DNA of 37,597 nucleotides from a virus, in the IMG/VR virus record IMGVR_UViG_3300036846_000673, positions 1 through 37,597 of that record; one strand, given 5' to 3'. Below the pieces are notes generated by a model. That model was not told where the DNA came from. It searched no databases and worked only from the letters and a program-made list of their open reading frames with translations. Both the position numbers and the translations under genes were made by a program. Position 1 is the stretch's first letter. The number at the start of each line of letters is the position of its first letter. Shown one piece after another: positions 37,260 to 37,597 of the stretch.

Positions 37260-37394
37260 AAACACCAATGAAACCAAGGCGTTATAGCCGTAATCCGCGC
37301 AGAAAAGGCCGAAATAATCTTCTCTTTTTGGCAAAAAGGCCCGAAATAGCCCGAAAAAGCGCCAAAAACACCAATAAAACCAATGGTTTACAGC
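37260..37394. repeat. Two 29-bp direct repeats near the right edge
   Basis: Copies at 37260-37288 and 37366-37394 agree at 24 of 29 positions (AAACACCAAT, then AAACCAA shared exactly), with about 77 bases of A/G-rich sequence between them. Could be binding sites of a recombinase, partition or replication protein, or an old duplication. Confidence 0.5.
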
Positions 37395-37597
37395 GTAGAA
37401 TAACGTTCCACAGCCGCGCGATCTCAACCACTGCCCCAGGATCGAGCCCGCCAGAGGGCCGCCCGTGCGGTTTTCTGGTCCGGACCGCCAAACCACTGGG
37501 GGGCCTCACGAAAGCGCGCCACCGGCCTCCCCAAGCCCCGCAAACGGCCATTTTTCGCTTTGTGGATTTTGCCAAATGTCGGCCGCCATAATTGGGC

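Larger units (their letters stand above)
36822..37597. other. Right-end region without a convincing gene
   Basis: 776 bases to the window edge. It holds repeat copy D (36865-36961), a stem-loop GCGAGCCCC/GGGGCTCGC (36977-37004), a GCTA/TAGC stem near 37230 and two direct repeats (37260-37394). Minus-strand frames at 37282-37575 and 37233-37496 are open but Arg/Trp/Phe-rich with no ribosome-binding site I trust; a gene running off the right edge cannot be excluded. Confidence 0.5.

Noticed and set aside
37282-37575. 97-codon minus-strand frame at the right edge
   Set aside because: Arg/Leu/Phe-rich with no clear ribosome-binding site, and overlaps the direct repeats; cannot be separated from a chance frame.

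Overview
The window looks like most of the structural half and part of the accessory half of a tailed bacteriophage or prophage with a contractile tail. The base composition is GC-rich. The host is probably an alphaproteobacterium of the Bradyrhizobium/Rhodopseudomonas type; this is an inference from composition, from VPxPA-type C-terminal sorting signals and from the look of the proteins. No integrase, replication protein, baseplate set or endolysin is visible. The tape measure gene runs off the left edge, so the baseplate genes probably lie beyond it.

Left arm, minus strand, about 22.7 kb down to 1: one long, tightly overlapping late operon. In transcription order it encodes a DUF4376-like fibre protein, TerS, TerL, a pair of structured repeats, a second capsid-like protein with an N-terminal enzymatic-looking domain, a TPR-glycosyltransferase, a small beta-rich protein, a protein ending in an ADP-ribosyltransferase signature, a very long ParB-like/prohead protease/major capsid fusion, a small charged protein, portal, a collagen-like protein with carbohydrate-binding-like modules, a head-tail connector, two small neck proteins, a tail-terminator-like fusion, a DUF2635-like protein, tail sheath, tail tube, a tail assembly chaperone with a -1 frameshift extension, and the tape measure protein. 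Packaging and head genes are of HK97 type, while the tail genes are Mu-like (sheath, tube, chaperone).

Control region, 22.7-23.16 kb: a divergent intergenic region with a nested inverted repeat next to the leftward operon and a rightward promoter candidate.

Right arm, mostly plus strand, 23.16-35.4 kb: many small accessory genes around a MoxR AAA+ ATPase / DUF3150-like / zincin-VWA trio. Seven sites carry a short RNA hairpin with a constant CTGCAAA loop and a varying, compensated stem; six of these lie directly ahead of a GGAGTCAC ribosome-binding site and a gene. A minus-strand island at 29.3-30.7 kb holds a proline-rich protein and a VPxPA-CTERM secreted protein. A small Cro/XRE regulator lies at 31.2 kb. 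A second VPxPA-CTERM protein, a small membrane protein and two structured repeats lie at 35.5-37 kb. The last 0.6 kb holds two 29-bp direct repeats and no gene I trust.

Most interesting: (1) three head-operon proteins share an N-terminal tag (core DEPRD..G.WT.GG) attached to different modules (ParB-like, ADP-ribosyltransferase, GNAT-like), which suggests a head-delivered effector set; (2) the start-associated CTGCAAA hairpin family; (3) a dispersed double-hairpin repeat with conserved GTGAWACCCA loops at four intergenic loci (five copies).
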